Shown here: one piece after another, positions 10,701 to 18,216 of the stretch
Layout of the letters: every line of letters begins with the position of its first letter
Position numbering within the stretch: the stretch's first letter is position 1
Origin: Heliomicrobium modesticaldum Ice1
GTDB taxonomy: Bacteria > Bacillota > Desulfitobacteriia > Heliobacteriales > Heliobacteriaceae
NCBI RefSeq assembly: GCF_000019165.1
Contig: NC_010337.2
Span: forward strand, 1,541,001 to 1,605,000
Direction: 5' to 3'
DNA: 64,000 nt
Notes under the pieces: generated by a model
The model's database searches: none
What the model saw: only the letters and a program-made list of their open reading frames with translations
Told to the model about the DNA's origin: nothing
Translations under genes and position numbers: made by a program

Positions 10701-10851
10701 CGGCGGCCTGCTCAGTTCCACCTTCTTCACCCTGATCATCATCCCGATCATCTTCATCGCCATGCACCGTTGGAAAGACAAGTTCTCCACCGGCGGATGG
10801 ACAGGGTTGTTCAAGAAGCGGGGCGGGGAGAAGGCGGTAGGAGGGGCCTGA
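7732..10851 (+). CDS. RND-family efflux transporter, AcrB/HAE1 type (pump 1)
   Basis: This 1039-residue proton-driven exporter has the standard RND layout: N-terminal TM helix (MNLTDFSIKRPAGISMIVLF), first large extracytoplasmic loop, TM2-6, second loop and TM8-12. The conserved acidic pair of TM4 appears in GILVDDSIVVLENIHRH, and the TM10-11 region shows FSMMGIIMMDGLVAKNGTLLLDY. A Gly-rich insertion (GGGGPRGAGGG) near residue 655 lies in the second loop. It overlaps no neighbour and follows its adaptor by 12 bases, so the two are one operon. Substrates could be drugs, lipids or surfactants as for other Firmicutes RND proteins; the sequence alone does not decide. The paralogue at 45.9-49.1 kb is close in architecture. 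Confidence 0.95.
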   Translation: MNLTDFSIKRPAGISMIVLFFVVLGLYSFNRIGVELLPAMNTPFVTVQVSYPGAAAEDVEKQVIEPLEEAVSSVSKLKKLTAMANAGSGFVILEFDLSADPDQAVLDVTKKVDAVKGRLPDEANDPVVIKRDINAQAIMTLSVSSDGLSKLETYKLADEMIQERLKRVQGVSEIEVYGGRQKEIAVEVDPKKLTVFNVSLNSIVNKIKSENANKPVGKLYRQRDYDLRLLGEYQSVKEIENLAIPSGDGAAVPLKNVATVKEQIKEVRNMTRLNGEESVGIEIFKQSDSSVVDVGKGLNAEIEKLRKELPGVTIYVANDASDYVQKALNNTQMSIFEGIVTTAFALFFFLKEWRSMVTVLIAIPTSLISVIFVMYLFDFTFNMMSLMGMALCIGILVDDSIVVLENIHRHLTMGKDARTAARDGRGEIGMAAIAITLCDVVVFLPIAFMEGMVGQFFRQFGLTIVFATLFSLFVSFTVTPMLSSRLYKKGFEEKHHPIWERVDRFGGRVRNLYAVLLHGALAHPQKVLAGGLALFIASISLIYPFQVVGAEFLPKTDEGSFSVTVEMPIGTPFALTDKETLKVEQFCQTIPEVDKVQSRISGNQGSVQVKLRNKKDRKRTVWEIADDVRNWSKQNFPPGVVRVSEATASIAGLPGGGGPRGAGGGNVQIEILGADQDKLLSISEEVMDILRNTPGSKDVNSSWRLGQPEIQTVINREQAKYYGASLNDIATALQTGVSGSTAGVYRKDGDELEINVRFKDGDKLSNQDLKSIPVTVGGQNIAISNLVEFKEGTGPRSIRRVDKQRAITISCNLNDRPLQEFISEVQQKIKARHFDPLYSIKMAGQAQNMNDTFSQMLSALGLSLILVYMVLVVLYESFLTPFIRMFSLPLGFIGAVVALALTKNSLNLFSMMGIIMMDGLVAKNGTLLLDYALTLMDRGFKPREAIIEAGKTRLRPIVMTTMTMVFGMLPTALAIAEGAENRVGMAWVLIGGLLSSTFFTLIIIPIIFIAMHRWKDKFSTGGWTGLFKKRGGEKAVGGA

Positions 10852-10925
10852 GCAAGGGTGCCACTGGAACGACAGATCGAATATCCCGGCATCGTCAATG
10901 GAGATTGTACGCCAGTTGTTGCGGC

Positions 10926-11555
10926 TTAAGCCGAAATCCGGCACACCTCATCACGAATCAGTTCCAAGCGGTTCGATTCGACAAAGTCGAGGGCCAATTG
11001 GTTCGCCCGGTCAAAGCGCTCCTTCAGCCGCAAGGACGGCACCACATCGCCGTAGATGCACCACTCGCAGACATGTTGCTTGGGTAGCGGAGACAGGCCG
11101 AGAAAGCCGAGCACATCCTTGAGCGGGTAGCCGAGGGCGAGGCCGATCTCGTGCGGGAGTTGGCCGCCCTTGCACCATCGCTCTCTCAAGTGGAAAAGAA
11201 ACGGCTGTACATCCAGGGGCCAGGGGAGTCGCTTGTTCCGGTATTGACGCAGACGGCCGAAGCGCTTCAACGTTGCCCGGACTTGCGGCTCACGGTAAAA
11301 GAGCACCCAAGCGCACTTCTCGCAGCGTTTGAGCAGGAACATTTCCACACCCCAATCGCGCGCCAGTCGCCGGGCTTCCTTCAGCGTCGAGGCGATGTTT
11401 TTTCCGAAGAAGGGCTCTTGAAAGCGGATAAACTCGCCGGCCTTTCCTGCAAAGAGGACTCTGGAGAGGTTGACAAAGAGCCATTTCTCAAATCGCGCCT
11501 GGCGGATGTCTTTCTCCGCCAGGCTGTCTTTCCATAGACCAAAAAACGATCCCAT
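10926..11555 (-). CDS. DUF3793 family protein, probably iron-regulated
   Basis: The 209-aa product matches the DUF3793 pattern: FLFHLRERW followed by LPHEIGLALGYPLKDVLGF and WCIYGDV near the C-terminus. No membrane segment or signal is seen, so it is cytosolic. The start is the ATG at 11555, seven bases after GGAGGGA; an in-frame TTG at 11561 sits too close to that site. DUF3793 genes often occur with flavodoxin or ferrous-iron genes in Clostridia (family knowledge), and here a perfect Fur-type palindrome sits in the spacer of the promoter upstream. Function is unknown; expression under iron limitation is inferred. Confidence 0.85.
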   Translation of the reverse strand: MGSFFGLWKDSLAEKDIRQARFEKWLFVNLSRVLFAGKAGEFIRFQEPFFGKNIASTLKEARRLARDWGVEMFLLKRCEKCAWVLFYREPQVRATLKRFGRLRQYRNKRLPWPLDVQPFLFHLRERWCKGGQLPHEIGLALGYPLKDVLGFLGLSPLPKQHVCEWCIYGDVVPSLRLKERFDRANQLALDFVESNRLELIRDEVCRISA

Positions 11556-11611
11556 GAGCAATCCCTCCCAAGAACGGCATGATCGCGATCCAAAAAAGTG
11601 CTGGTACCGCT

Positions 11612-11641
11612 ATTCTACATGAAAATGATTTTCAGTTTCAA
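11612..11641 (-). promoter_or_regulatory. Promoter with perfect 7-1-7 Fur box for the DUF3793 gene
   Basis: Reading the minus strand, a -35 TTGAAA (11641-11636) is followed by an 18-base spacer and -10 TAGAAT (11617-11612). The spacer contains TGAAAAT-G-ATTTTCA at 11620-11634, an exact 7-1-7 palindrome of the Fur class. A repressor bound there would cover the promoter. Confidence 0.75.
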
Positions 11642-11780
11642 GTATTTTTTTCTAGCCGCCATCGTGATTTCGGTCGAAACCGCTTAGACATGATGTGGAG
11701 GTCGGAATTGTGGAAATAGGCGCATTCATTTATAATCGATAGTGAGGAGAGTTTGACGAACCGCAACATATGGACAATGG

Positions 11781-11809
11781 AAAAACCCCCTCGCCGCGAG
11801 GGGGTTTTT
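11781..11809. terminator. Bidirectional terminator-like hairpin
   Basis: AAAAACCCCCTCG and CGAGGGGGTTTTT form a perfect stem with a tiny loop and T-runs on both strands. No convincing gene ends just upstream; a short TTG-started frame (from 11753 behind GAGGAG) runs into it and may be only a leader. Confidence 0.7.
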
Positions 11810-11843
11810 GAGCAAATATCTGTGATCAGAGGAGTCGGTCCTT

Positions 11844-12524
11844 ATGTCAGAGGTGTTGCTGCCGGCCTTGGCGGCTGCGATGATGACGGTGCTTGGGGCG
11901 GTGCCTTTTTTCTTTATCACCGTCACACACCGGTTGCGGGACATCCTGCTGGGATTGGCGGCGGGCATGATGGTGACGGCGGCTTTCGCCTTGTTGCAGC
12001 AGACGCCGGACTTCTGGTTGGTAGCCCCCGGGATGGTCATCGGCGCCGGACTCCTCTTTGTCCTGCTCCGTTTCTTGCCGGAAGGCGGACGGTTGGCTTG
12101 GTTGACCTTTGCGGCCATCGCCCTGCACAACGTTCCCGAGGGTCTCGTCGTCGGTGTCGGTTATGCCGATGGGGACAAACTGGGCCTCTTGATGGCGCTG
12201 ACCATCGGCTTGCAGAACGTGCCGGAAGGGTTGGTCATCGTCGCTCCGCTGCTGGAACAGGGCGTCAACCGCTGGAAAGCCCTCTCCTTCGTCTTCGCCG
12301 CCGCCATGGTGGAGCCTTTGTTCGCCCTCTCCGGCTATGTCCTGGTGGAGCAGGTGCAGGGCCTTTTGCCCGTCGCCCTCGGTTTTGCTGCCGGCGCTAT
12401 GCTCTACGTCACCTTTCGGGAGTTGATCCCCGATACCCATGGCCATGGTTTTGAGGAACAGGCGACTTTCGCCTTTCTGACCGGTGTGATCGTCATGATG
12501 GGGTTGGCGACAGCGCTGGGATAA
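11844..12524 (+). CDS. ZIP-family divalent metal transporter
   Basis: This 226-residue membrane protein has about eight hydrophobic segments and the two ZIP signatures that bind metal in helices 4 and 5: IALHNVPEGLVVG (near residue 94) and GLQNVPEGLVIV (near 126). It resembles the zinc/iron uptake proteins called ZupT-like or GufA-like in bacteria. The ATG start follows GAGGAG by 8 bases. It stands alone, behind a terminator-like hairpin, with nhaA convergent downstream. Import of zinc, iron or manganese into the cytosol is the likely role; the metal cannot be read from sequence. Confidence 0.9.
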   Translation: MSEVLLPALAAAMMTVLGAVPFFFITVTHRLRDILLGLAAGMMVTAAFALLQQTPDFWLVAPGMVIGAGLLFVLLRFLPEGGRLAWLTFAAIALHNVPEGLVVGVGYADGDKLGLLMALTIGLQNVPEGLVIVAPLLEQGVNRWKALSFVFAAAMVEPLFALSGYVLVEQVQGLLPVALGFAAGAMLYVTFRELIPDTHGHGFEEQATFAFLTGVIVMMGLATALG

Positions 12525-12616
12525 AGAGGGGCAGACGGTTGCCGGCGTCAGTCAGGCTGCGCCGGGTTTTCACAACCTGGTCAAAAGGCAACCGGGTGCG
12601 CCCATCTATGCCGCTG

Positions 12617-13957
12617 CTATTCATGAAGTTTTACGGAAGGCGCTTCAGGCAGAAAAGTTTTCAACAGAAAGAATCCGGCAGTGCCGGCGGCGACTGAAGC
12701 CAGGAGGATGGCGACTTTCGCTTGATTCAGCAGTTCCGGCGCCTCCGGGAAGGCCAAGCCGGAGATGAAGAGGGACATGGTAAAACCGATGCCGGCCAGC
12801 CAGGAGAGGCCGTATAACTGGATGAAGGTCATGCCTTCCGGCAGAGAGGCCAGGCCAAGGCGGATAGCCAGCCAGGAAAAGAGCGTCACACCCACCTGTT
12901 TGCCGGCGATGAGACCGATCAGGATCCCCAGGCTGACCGGAGTGGTCAGGCCGGACAGGTCATCAAGGGGTACGCCGGCGTTAGCGAAGGCGAAGAGCGG
13001 CATGATCAAGAAGCCCACCCAGGGATGGAGCGCATGCTCTAACCGGTGCAGGGGAGATGTGGCCCGATCGGCGAGGTGGTTCAATTGAGCGATCAGGCTG
13101 TGCACCTCCTCGGTGACGACGGTGTCTCCCGATTTCCCTTGATCATGAAAGCCCTGAATGGTTTCTTCGACCCGTTCAGCAAACTCTTCCGTGTCGATGA
13201 TGGTCCGCATGGGAATGGTCAAGGCCAGCAGGACGCCGGCGATGGTGGCGTGGATCCCCGACTTGAGAAAGGCGACCCACAAGATGAGGCCAAGGAGGAT
13301 ATAGGGCGTGATCTTGCGGACGCCGCTGGTGTTGAGCAGGATGAGTGCGGCGCCAACGACAGCCGCAAGGGCAAGGTAGCTGAGCTGGAGCGTTTCTGTA
13401 TAGAAAAAGGCGATGACAAGCACCGCGCCCAGATCGTCGACGATAGCAATGGCGATGAGGAGGATTTTCAGGGCTAAGGGAACCTGCGGTCCCAACAAGG
13501 ACAGGGCGCCTAGGGCGAAGGCGATATCGGTGGCCATAGGTATGCCCCAGCCGCCGGCGCTCGGCAAGTTCAAGTTGAACAGGATATAGATAACAGCCGG
13601 AGCAACCATCCCGCCGATGGCGGCGACGATGGGAAGGCTGGCTTTTTTCAACGACGAGAGTTCCCCCTCCAGGATCTCCCTTTTGATCTCGAGGCCTACC
13701 ACAAAAAAGAAGATGGCCATCAGTCCATCGTTGATCCACAGGATCATCGCTTTCGAGAGACCGAATCCCGGCAGACCGATGGTGAAGGGTTGGGCGAAAA
13801 AAGCCTCATAGAGCGGTCGCCAGGGCGAATTGGCGATAAGCAGCGCCAGGGCTGTACAGACGAGCAGGATGATGCTGCTCGATGTTTCTGTCTGGATGAA
13901 CGCCTCGACAGGTCGTTTGATCGTCTCCTTGATAAAACGCAATGCTTTTTCTCTCAT
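12617..13957 (-). CDS. nhaA: Na+/H+ antiporter NhaA
   Basis: A 446-residue integral membrane antiporter that exchanges cytosolic Na+ (or Li+) for external protons. Family landmarks are visible: KRPVEAFIQTETSSSIILL at the N-terminus, MATDIAFALGALSLLG, the double Asp in AIVDDLGAVLVIAFFY that binds the cation, and KSGIHATIAGVLLALTIP. There is a cytosolic charged insertion of about 50 residues (near 265-310, rich in Glu, His and Asp) typical of longer Firmicutes and actinobacterial forms. The start has GGGAGG seven bases upstream. It is convergent with the ZIP gene and divergent from the glycine riboswitch unit. It may support the Na+ gradient used by the neighbouring Na+-coupled symporter (inference). 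Confidence 0.95.
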   Translation of the reverse strand: MREKALRFIKETIKRPVEAFIQTETSSSIILLVCTALALLIANSPWRPLYEAFFAQPFTIGLPGFGLSKAMILWINDGLMAIFFFVVGLEIKREILEGELSSLKKASLPIVAAIGGMVAPAVIYILFNLNLPSAGGWGIPMATDIAFALGALSLLGPQVPLALKILLIAIAIVDDLGAVLVIAFFYTETLQLSYLALAAVVGAALILLNTSGVRKITPYILLGLILWVAFLKSGIHATIAGVLLALTIPMRTIIDTEEFAERVEETIQGFHDQGKSGDTVVTEEVHSLIAQLNHLADRATSPLHRLEHALHPWVGFLIMPLFAFANAGVPLDDLSGLTTPVSLGILIGLIAGKQVGVTLFSWLAIRLGLASLPEGMTFIQLYGLSWLAGIGFTMSLFISGLAFPEAPELLNQAKVAILLASVAAGTAGFFLLKTFLPEAPSVKLHE

Positions 13958-14174
13958 TTTTACCTCCCAGGTTATTATTGTATTTCCTCTGCAAAGGAAA
14001 AGGGCGCACTCTGATCCTACAATAGCATGCCCTGCTTGTCATGAGAAGGACTGTCGCGTACAGCCGGGGCAAGCATAGCGGTTCTGAATAATCGAACTTT
14101 TCACTTGCCCATTGCGCAACCTTTCGCTTTGGTCGTATAATGCCAACGTAAAAACCACATACCGATTCGGATGA

Positions 14175-14346
14175 AGCTTACGGGAGAGCGGTCGCCGGAC
14201 CCGCCGAAGGAGTCACACTCTCAGGCCCTTGTCACACAAGGAGAACCGCAAGCGGACGAAACTCTGGAGAGACCCTGCCAGACAGGGCGCCGAAGGGGCA
14301 AAGCGGTCAGACTTTACCGTTAAATCTCTCAGGCAAAAGGACAGAG
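14175..14346 (+). promoter_or_regulatory. Tandem glycine riboswitch (gcvT motif)
   Basis: Two consecutive aptamers are visible. The first has GGGAGAG, CGCCGAAGGAG and CTCTCAGGC. The second has CTGGAGAGAC, GCGCCGAAGGGGCAA and the near-consensus ending CTCTCAGGCAAAAGGACAG. This is the classic gcvT arrangement in which both aptamers bind glycine. It lies about 220 bases ahead of a Na+:amino acid symporter gene with a terminator hairpin between them, so glycine is expected to control transport by transcription attenuation. Confidence 0.93.
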
Positions 14347-14433
14347 CAAGTGCGAGAAGAAACGGCCAAGCGACCGCCGATGATGCGGAGTGCCCACAGA
14401 AGCAGGTCCGACGCTGATGAGGGTGGGTCCAAG

Positions 14434-14480
14434 GCAGCATGGGCGAAATGCTCGCCCTGGGGCTGCTCCCTTTTTGCTGT
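14434..14480 (+). terminator. Expression-platform terminator of the glycine riboswitch
   Basis: GCAGC and GCTGC pair outside GGGCG and CGCCC, followed by a CCCTTTTT run. The hairpin sits between the aptamers and the symporter start and would be the attenuator. A second T-rich stretch follows at about 14480-14500. Confidence 0.65.
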
Positions 14481-14565
14481 GGTTTTTTCTCGGTCCGCTC
14501 TTCAGAGTCAAATCATCGATTTGGCTTTTTTTCGTTTTCTCAACACAAACAAGGAGTTGACCGCC

Positions 14566-15966
14566 ATGGACCTCATCAGACTGCTGGACCAGATCGACAG
14601 CCTCGTTTGGGGCCCCCCCTTGCTCATCCTGCTCGTCGGCACCGGCATCTTCCTGACCATCCGGCTCGGCCTCCTGCAGGTCACCTGCCTGCCTCTGGCG
14701 CTTCGCTTGATCTTCACCGCCAAAAATGACGGCGACGGCGATGTGAACAGCTTCGGCGCCCTCTGCACGGCCCTCGCCGCCACCGTCGGTACGGGGAACA
14801 TCGTCGGCGTGGCCACCGCCATCAAGGCCGGCGGACCGGGCGCCCTCTTCTGGATGTGGGTGGCCGCCTTCTTCGGCATGGCGACGAAATACGCCGAAGG
14901 CCTCCTGGCCGTCAAGTATCGTTCCGTCGACGCCAACGGGCAGATCTCCGGCGGTCCCATGTACTACATCGTCAACGGCCTCGGCGCCAAGTACAAACCG
15001 CTTGCCATCATGTTTGCCGCCAGCGGCGTTCTCGTCGCCTTTTTCGGCATCGGCACCTTCCCTCAGGTCAATGCCATCGTCACAATCACAGCGTCGGGCC
15101 TGGGCATCCCCATCCCGGTCACGGCCGCCGTCATCACTCTGCTTGTGGCGCTGATCACCTTAGGTGGTTTAAAAAGCATCGCCAAGGTCTCTGAAAAGAT
15201 TGTCCCCTTTATGGCGATCTTCTACATCCTCATCAGCATCGGCGTCCTTGTCATCTACGCCGATCGACTGCCCCAGGCCATCCAACTGGTCATCAGCAGC
15301 GCATTCACCGGCTCGGCCGCTACCGGCGGCTTCTTGGGCGCCACGGTGATGATGGCGATCCGCAACGGCGTCGCCCGAGGCGTTTTCTCCAACGAATCGG
15401 GCCTCGGCAGCGCCCCCATCGCCGCTGCAGCCGCGAAGACCAAATGGCCGGCTGAACAGGGCCTCATCTCTATGACAGGTACCTTCATCGACACGATCAT
15501 CATCTGCACCATGACCGGTCTGGTGCTCATCGTCACCGGCGCCTGGTCGGGCGACCTGGCTGGATCGGCCATGACCCAAGCCGCCTTTGTCGCCGGCTTC
15601 CCTCTCCTCGGCAAGGTCATGCTGACGCTGGGGCTGGTCCTCTTCGCCTTCACCACCATCCTCGGCTGGAACTATTACGGCGAGCGCTGTTGCGAGTACC
15701 TCTTCGGCGTCAAGGGGATCATGCCCTACCGGGTCATCTTCATCATCCTTGTCGCCGCCGGCGCCTTCCTGAAGCTAGAAGCCATCTGGCTCCTCGCTGA
15801 CATCGTCAACGGCCTCATGGCCATCCCCAACCTGATCGCCCTGCTCGGCCTCTCCGGCGTCGTCATCGCCGAGACGAAGCGCTACCTGAATCACCTGCAC
15901 GCGCAGGAGAAAGGGCAGGTCAATCGGGGGCAAGGCCCATTGAAACAACGGGTAGCTGAGAAATAG
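14566..15966 (+). CDS. AGCS-family alanine/glycine:Na+ symporter
   Basis: This 466-residue transporter imports alanine or glycine with Na+. Family marks include FGALCTALAATVGTGNIVGVA, GGPGALFWMWVAAFFGMATKYAE, NGVARGVFSNESGLGSAPIA and a C-terminal WNYYGERC. About ten to eleven TM segments are evident. The frame is open further upstream, but the ATG at 14566 follows AAGGAG with good spacing and gives the normal family N-terminus (MDLIRLLDQIDSLVWGPP). The upstream glycine riboswitch strongly suggests glycine is a substrate or a cue. A palindromic hairpin follows the stop codon. Confidence 0.95.
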   Translation: MDLIRLLDQIDSLVWGPPLLILLVGTGIFLTIRLGLLQVTCLPLALRLIFTAKNDGDGDVNSFGALCTALAATVGTGNIVGVATAIKAGGPGALFWMWVAAFFGMATKYAEGLLAVKYRSVDANGQISGGPMYYIVNGLGAKYKPLAIMFAASGVLVAFFGIGTFPQVNAIVTITASGLGIPIPVTAAVITLLVALITLGGLKSIAKVSEKIVPFMAIFYILISIGVLVIYADRLPQAIQLVISSAFTGSAATGGFLGATVMMAIRNGVARGVFSNESGLGSAPIAAAAAKTKWPAEQGLISMTGTFIDTIIICTMTGLVLIVTGAWSGDLAGSAMTQAAFVAGFPLLGKVMLTLGLVLFAFTTILGWNYYGERCCEYLFGVKGIMPYRVIFIILVAAGAFLKLEAIWLLADIVNGLMAIPNLIALLGLSGVVIAETKRYLNHLHAQEKGQVNRGQGPLKQRVAEK

Positions 15967-15968
15967 AA

Positions 15969-15991
15969 TCCGCGGTCGCTGACACCGCGGA
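15969..15991. terminator. GC-rich hairpin between convergent genes
   Basis: TCCGCGGT and ACCGCGGA form a perfect 8-bp stem with a 7-base loop directly after the symporter stop. It lacks a T-run, so termination strength is doubtful. Confidence 0.4.
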
Positions 15992-16010
15992 ATGATAAAG
16001 ATCAGAAAGG

Positions 16011-17228
16011 TCAAAGCCCTTGCCGGGTGAGTGGATTATTGACGGCAAGGGCGTCATCGTTGCCCCTCGTCGGATAGCCGTGTTTTTTCCGCAGATAGCT
16101 GATCTCCTGGAGCCCGCACCCCCCCGAATCACAGTCGATACAATCGAGGCAGTGGGTGAAGTCAAATCCGGCTGTGAAAGGGCAGACGGCGATGCAGTTG
16201 GCGCAACTGTGACCGTTCTCCTGCCAGAAGCGCAAGCAGGATTCTGCGTCGATGGTCCACTTTTCCACTCCGGGGTTGTTGTTGGCGCAAGCGACCTCGA
16301 AGGACGGTTCGCCAGTGCTGATCGACCTCGACGGGCAATGGTCCGCACAGGCCAGACAGTTGCGGCAAAAACGGGCGATGCCGAAATCGACAGGAGAATC
16401 GGCTAGGAGGGGCATATTCGTCAAGACCTTGCACAGCCGCACATTGGAGCCGAATTCCGGCGTGATCAACAAACCGTGCCGGCCCAGTTCGCCGAGCCCG
16501 GCGTCGATGGCCAAGGGGATGCTCAACGCTGTGTCGTTCATGCAGGGGATGGCCCTATAGCCGAGGGAACGGATAAACTCCGCCAGCGATACGGCGGTGA
16601 TAGCCATGCGTGAATAACCCAACGAGGCGGCGGTGCTGCCGGCTGTGGCCGGGGACTCTTCGATCAGCTCCCGGTTCATCGCCAGGGCAATCACGATGGC
16701 TGTCTGCACGGAGGCGGGAATGACGAAGCGGTCCCTTTCTTCGGAAGGTTCGTCGACATCCTCGAAGACGAAAGGTTTCTCCAGGTCTTTCGCATAGACC
16801 CACTTCGGATCCAGCCGAGCCACCCCAACCAAGTCGGCGCCGTACAGGCGTGCCTGCGCCTTCACGACTCGCGTCATGTCGCCGGTGCTGGCCTCCCATT
16901 TATCGCGATGGAGCGCTTCGGGAATGAAGAGGGGTTTCCAGTTTAAAAACCGGCTGTTCGGAAAGCCGTAAGCGCCCAGGATCAGATTGAGCGCGTTGGC
17001 GCCCAGGTCGGCGGCGTAGTCCAGCCGGCTCTTTCCTGGGACATCGCTGTAGATATTCGCCATCATGCTGGCAAACATCTTCTCCGTGAAGTGCAGAATG
17101 CCTTTCTTGCCTGTGTCTTGCATGCCCACGGTGACAAAGGCTTGGTCTTCCACGGAAAAACGCCGGTAACGGCTTGCGTCGATGCGGTGAGCGGGGTCTT
17201 TGCGGTGATGGCGCTCTCTCGGAATCAT
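16011..17228 (-). CDS. Reductive-dehalogenase-like corrinoid/iron-sulfur protein without Tat signal
   Basis: The 405-aa protein has the layout of RdhA catalytic subunits: a central corrinoid-binding nitroreductase-like part (GADLVGVARLDPKWVY; AASLGYSRMAITA; GLGELGRHGLLITPEFG) and two ferredoxin-type 4Fe-4S motifs, C288/C291/C294/C298-Pro and C331/C342/C345/C349-Pro. Tyr205, Asn231 and Arg264 fall at the spacing I recall for the catalytic Tyr/Asn/Arg of the tetrachloroethene dehalogenase PceA. Unlike respiratory RdhA it has no twin-Arg signal, and no small rdhB membrane-anchor gene is adjacent, so it is probably cytosolic. The tail has extra cysteines (C360, C363, C366, C371). The start has GGGGGAG eight bases upstream. 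It may be a reductive dehalogenase or another corrinoid reductase; the substrate is unknown. Confidence 0.85.
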   Translation of the reverse strand: MIPRERHHRKDPAHRIDASRYRRFSVEDQAFVTVGMQDTGKKGILHFTEKMFASMMANIYSDVPGKSRLDYAADLGANALNLILGAYGFPNSRFLNWKPLFIPEALHRDKWEASTGDMTRVVKAQARLYGADLVGVARLDPKWVYAKDLEKPFVFEDVDEPSEERDRFVIPASVQTAIVIALAMNRELIEESPATAGSTAASLGYSRMAITAVSLAEFIRSLGYRAIPCMNDTALSIPLAIDAGLGELGRHGLLITPEFGSNVRLCKVLTNMPLLADSPVDFGIARFCRNCLACADHCPSRSISTGEPSFEVACANNNPGVEKWTIDAESCLRFWQENGHSCANCIAVCPFTAGFDFTHCLDCIDCDSGGCGLQEISYLRKKHGYPTRGNDDALAVNNPLTRQGL

Positions 17229-17273
17229 TGCCTGCTCCCCCTCAGCAAAAAAGTTGTCTGACGCAAAAAAGAT

Positions 17274-17287
17274 GTGACATAGGTCAA
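17274..17287 (-). promoter_or_regulatory. Possible FNR/CRP-family box upstream of the dehalogenase-like gene
   Basis: GTGAC-ATAG-GTCAA is a near-palindrome with the 5-4-5 spacing of FNR/CprK-type sites, about 46-59 bases before the start codon on the minus strand. It is a single degenerate site, so this is only a candidate. Confidence 0.3.
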
Positions 17288-17354
17288 TCTTTCGACGAAA
17301 ACACCAGATTCCTGCTTGTCCCGAAAGGGAATTTGCACATTGGGCGACACTCGG

Positions 17355-18152
17355 CTACTTGTTCAGCACGGTGAAACCGTATTTTTCAAAGACAACCTTC
17401 GCAGCAGGCCCTTCAAGGTACGTCAAAAACTCCTCGGCGTCCGTGGCGTTCTTGCTCTCTTTCAACACTGCTCCCGGGTAGAGGACCGGCGAATGGGAAC
17501 CTTCCGGTGCCTGAGTGACGATCTTGACCTTGTCGGAGGTCTTGGCGTCGGTCTCATAGACGATGCCGGCTTCCGTATTGCCCGTTTCCACATAAGTCAG
17601 CACTTGACGGACATCTTTGGCAAAGACCACCTTGTCTTTCACGGCGTCAGCCAGGGCCAGTGTTGTCAATACCTCCTGAGCGTACCTGCCGGCGGGCATG
17701 CTCTGAGGTTCGCCGATGGCCAGTTTTTTCACTTTGTCTCCTGCCAGATCGGAAAAGGCGGTGATGGAGGAATCCTTGGGGGCCACCAGGACCACCTTGT
17801 TTTTCAGCAGGTTCTTGCGGGTGGTTCTGTCGATGAGGTTCTTGGCTTGCAGATCATCCATCTGTGTGGGTGCTGCGGAGATGAAGATGTCCGCCGGCGC
17901 GCCTCGCTCGATCTGTTGCTGCAGGGAACCGGATGGGCCGAAGTTATAGGTGATGGCGACGCCCGTCTTTTCTTTGGCATAGAGATCGCTGATCTCCATC
18001 AGGGCGTCCTTCAGGCTGGACGCGGCGGAGACCGTCAGGTTGATGGGGGAAGCCCTGTCCTTAGACGGCGGCGGAGAATTGCACCCTGACAACAGGGTTG
18101 CTGCCAAAAAAGTGAGCAGCGTTAAACGGGACAGCCATTTTCTATGTCTCAA
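17355..18152 (-). CDS. modA: Molybdate-binding lipoprotein ModA
   Basis: This extracellular solute-binding protein of the molybdate ABC importer is about 265 aa long. It has a lipoprotein signal (LTLLTFLAATLLSGC) and the ModA core: LTVSAASSLKDALMEI, FGPSGSLQQQIERGAPADIFISAA, GEPQSMPAGRYAQEVL and a C-terminal YLEGPAAKVVFEKYGF. The TTG at 18152 is preferred because GGAGG lies 8 bases upstream; an ATG eight codons earlier has no site. It is the last gene of modB-modC-modA, 64 bases after modC. The substrate could be molybdate or tungstate. Molybdenum supply fits an anaerobe with molybdoenzymes or nitrogenase, though none is in the window. Confidence 0.93.
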   Translation of the reverse strand: MRHRKWLSRLTLLTFLAATLLSGCNSPPPSKDRASPINLTVSAASSLKDALMEISDLYAKEKTGVAITYNFGPSGSLQQQIERGAPADIFISAAPTQMDDLQAKNLIDRTTRKNLLKNKVVLVAPKDSSITAFSDLAGDKVKKLAIGEPQSMPAGRYAQEVLTTLALADAVKDKVVFAKDVRQVLTYVETGNTEAGIVYETDAKTSDKVKIVTQAPEGSHSPVLYPGAVLKESKNATDAEEFLTYLEGPAAKVVFEKYGFTVLNK

Positions 18153-18216
18153 GTCCTGCGCCTCCTCTGCGCTCATTGGGTATTGTCACAGTAAAAGCTC
18201 CGCCAGTGGGGCTTTA

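Noticed and set aside
11753-12454. Plus-strand frame starting at TTG 11753 and overlapping the ZIP gene
   Set aside because: It runs through a terminator hairpin and then antagonises the conserved ZIP frame; its sequence is Gly/Arg-rich shadow.
16011-17228. Epoxyqueuosine reductase (QueG) as the identity of the iron-sulfur protein
   Set aside because: The central motifs (LGYSRMA, NDTALSIP, GLGELGRHGLLITPEFG) and the spacing of both cysteine motifs fit dehalogenases better, though a phylogeny would be needed to exclude it.
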